Virus record (IMG/VR): IMGVR_UViG_3300021379_001794
Span: 1-24,895 of that record
Length of the DNA: 24,895 nucleotides
Reading direction: 5' to 3' (one strand)
From: a virus
Shown here: piece after piece, positions 24,193 through 24,895 of the stretch
How the letters are laid out: every line of letters starts with the position of its first letter
Position numbering within the stretch: the stretch's first letter is position 1
Notes under the pieces: generated by a model
Told to the model about the DNA's origin: nothing
Database searches by the model: none
What the model saw: only the letters and a program-made list of their open reading frames with translations
Program-made: the position numbers and the translations under genes

Positions 24193-24402
24193 CTATGCCT
24201 CCTCTAATAATCGATAGATTGCATCCATCGTGTCCATATCATTTGTTATGACATCAATGTTATCTATATCTACGAGTGACATCACTCCCAATATCGACTT
24301 TGCGTCGACCTGTATAAATCCTCTTTTGAGGTATACTGCTTGTTTCGTTTTTTGTGCAGCCATTACAATATCAATGGCTAAACGACTGTTCATTGTTTTC
24401 AT
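24193..24402 (-). CDS. HPr-like protein lacking the active-site histidine (69 aa)
   Basis: The segment AKSILGVMSL (residues 34-43) is the hallmark around regulatory Ser46 of Firmicutes HPr (KSIMGVMSL in Bacillus). Aligning Bacillus subtilis HPr without gaps from H15 to S46 puts phage Asn5 on H15, Arg7 on Arg17, Ala9 on Ala19, and Ser36 on S46. The predicted pattern helix (A9-K20), strand, strand, SILGV helix, strand, final helix (MDAIYRLLEE) fits HPr. The first beta strand is missing or very short. Because His is replaced, it should not carry phosphate in the PTS. It may bind HPr partners such as HPr kinase or CcpA, or simply reuse the fold. The start codon overlaps the terminase stop by one base. 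Confidence 0.75.
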   Translation of the reverse strand: MKTMNSRLAIDIVMAAQKTKQAVYLKRGFIQVDAKSILGVMSLVDIDNIDVITNDMDTMDAIYRLLEEA

Positions 24403-24895
24403 TATTCTCCTCCCCCATAACTTTCATACCAATCTTGCTCGACTTCCACATTGTCTCTAAGCTCCCACGGTAAGTTCTCTTGTCTAACAAAATTAAATGC
24501 TTTCTTATCTGTAAAGTAGACTTCCGTTACCACCTTGTCTGGGTCATCTGGTAATTCTTGGATGATATATCTTAGTGCATCCATTGTGTGGTTGTTTGCA
24601 TCGATTGGTTTCTCACCTCGGTTCTTTTCTTGATTAAGTTCCGTAGGTTTATATTTATATTCCCTTAACTCTCGAATCATATTGACACAATTCGAATGTA
24701 TTTTTAATTTACCTAAATCAAAGTAGGTAAACACTTTCATTAGTCCAGACTCTAAACGGTTGTTCCCTGGCTTGAAGAAGATACCATATTCTCTGTAGTG
24801 TCCAAAGTAACTTCTAAAGTCTGCGCCACGGTTTTGACCCTTCGGGTCCGCGACAGGCATTCCGTTTATCATTCCTGGTGGTACTTTACTCATCA
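24402..24895 (-). CDS. terL: Terminase large subunit, C-terminal nuclease part (partial, runs off right edge)
   Basis: The frame is open to the window edge; the ATG at 24893 is probably internal (Met of VMSKVPPG or similar). The visible 164 codons contain a segment ending in VADPKGQNRGADFRSYF, the conserved GIFFKPGNNRLESGLMKVF, LKIHSNCVNMIRELREYKYK and then DANNHTMDALRYIIQELP. The final DA(x)NH-x-x-DALRY element is the usual last acidic motif of the RNase H-like nuclease domain that cuts concatemeric DNA. The ATPase domain is not in this window. The acidic C-terminal tail (EVEQDWYESYGGGE) may contact the portal. Confidence 0.85.
   Translation of the reverse strand, partial: MSKVPPGMINGMPVADPKGQNRGADFRSYFGHYREYGIFFKPGNNRLESGLMKVFTYFDLGKLKIHSNCVNMIRELREYKYKPTELNQEKNRGEKPIDANNHTMDALRYIIQELPDDPDKVVTEVYFTDKKAFNFVRQENLPWELRDNVEVEQDWYESYGGGE

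Overview
The window is a tightly packed structural (late) region of a tailed double-stranded DNA phage with podovirus-like gene content. Every gene except a fragment at the left edge is read leftward, on the minus strand, so gene order runs from high to low coordinates. The DNA is A+T-rich by eye. Nearly every gene has a good AGGAGG-type ribosome binding site, and many neighbours overlap by 1 to 17 bases, as in one long polycistronic unit. The host cannot be fixed from the sequence. Strong Shine-Dalgarno sites and a protein carrying the Firmicutes-style HPr motif around regulatory Ser46 point to a low-GC Gram-positive host. The fibre repeats, the Cys-containing insert of the nozzle protein and the small basic proteins resemble those I know from aquatic phage genomes.

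Head and packaging module (24895 down to about 17800): the C-terminal part of the large terminase; a 69-residue HPr-like protein without the phosphorylatable histidine; a single-pass membrane protein; three small, very basic proteins of 93, 54 and 30 residues (the last two are short and easily missed); a Pro/Gln-rich protein; the portal (GTG start); a 122-base gap holding a candidate structured RNA; the scaffolding protein; an N4-gp56-type major capsid protein; a small conserved-looking protein; a strong terminator hairpin; and a probable head-tail adaptor.

Tail and adsorption module (about 17800 to 8150): a 1238-residue tail nozzle/stabilisation-type protein, then four genes that look like appendages: a 145-residue beta-repeat protein, a 108-residue coiled-coil protein, a 369-residue fibre protein and a 1340-residue modular fibre. 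The two larger fibre proteins share a near-identical N-terminal segment, probably the attachment point. The 145- and 369-residue proteins share a C-terminal IEY motif.

Membrane and ejection module (about 8140 to 107): two proteins without clear membrane segments (66 and 140 residues), four membrane proteins (165, 144, 139 and 292 residues), a Gln-rich protein with a hydrophobic Gly/Ala-rich C-terminus resembling a small ejection protein, and a 1480-residue internal-virion-type protein that ends the operon. A bidirectional terminator (77-98) separates it from the hydrophobic C-terminus of a rightward gene at the left edge. No endolysin, integrase, replication gene or tRNA is recognisable. No stretch longer than 300 bases lacks a gene; the longest gap is 21044-21165.
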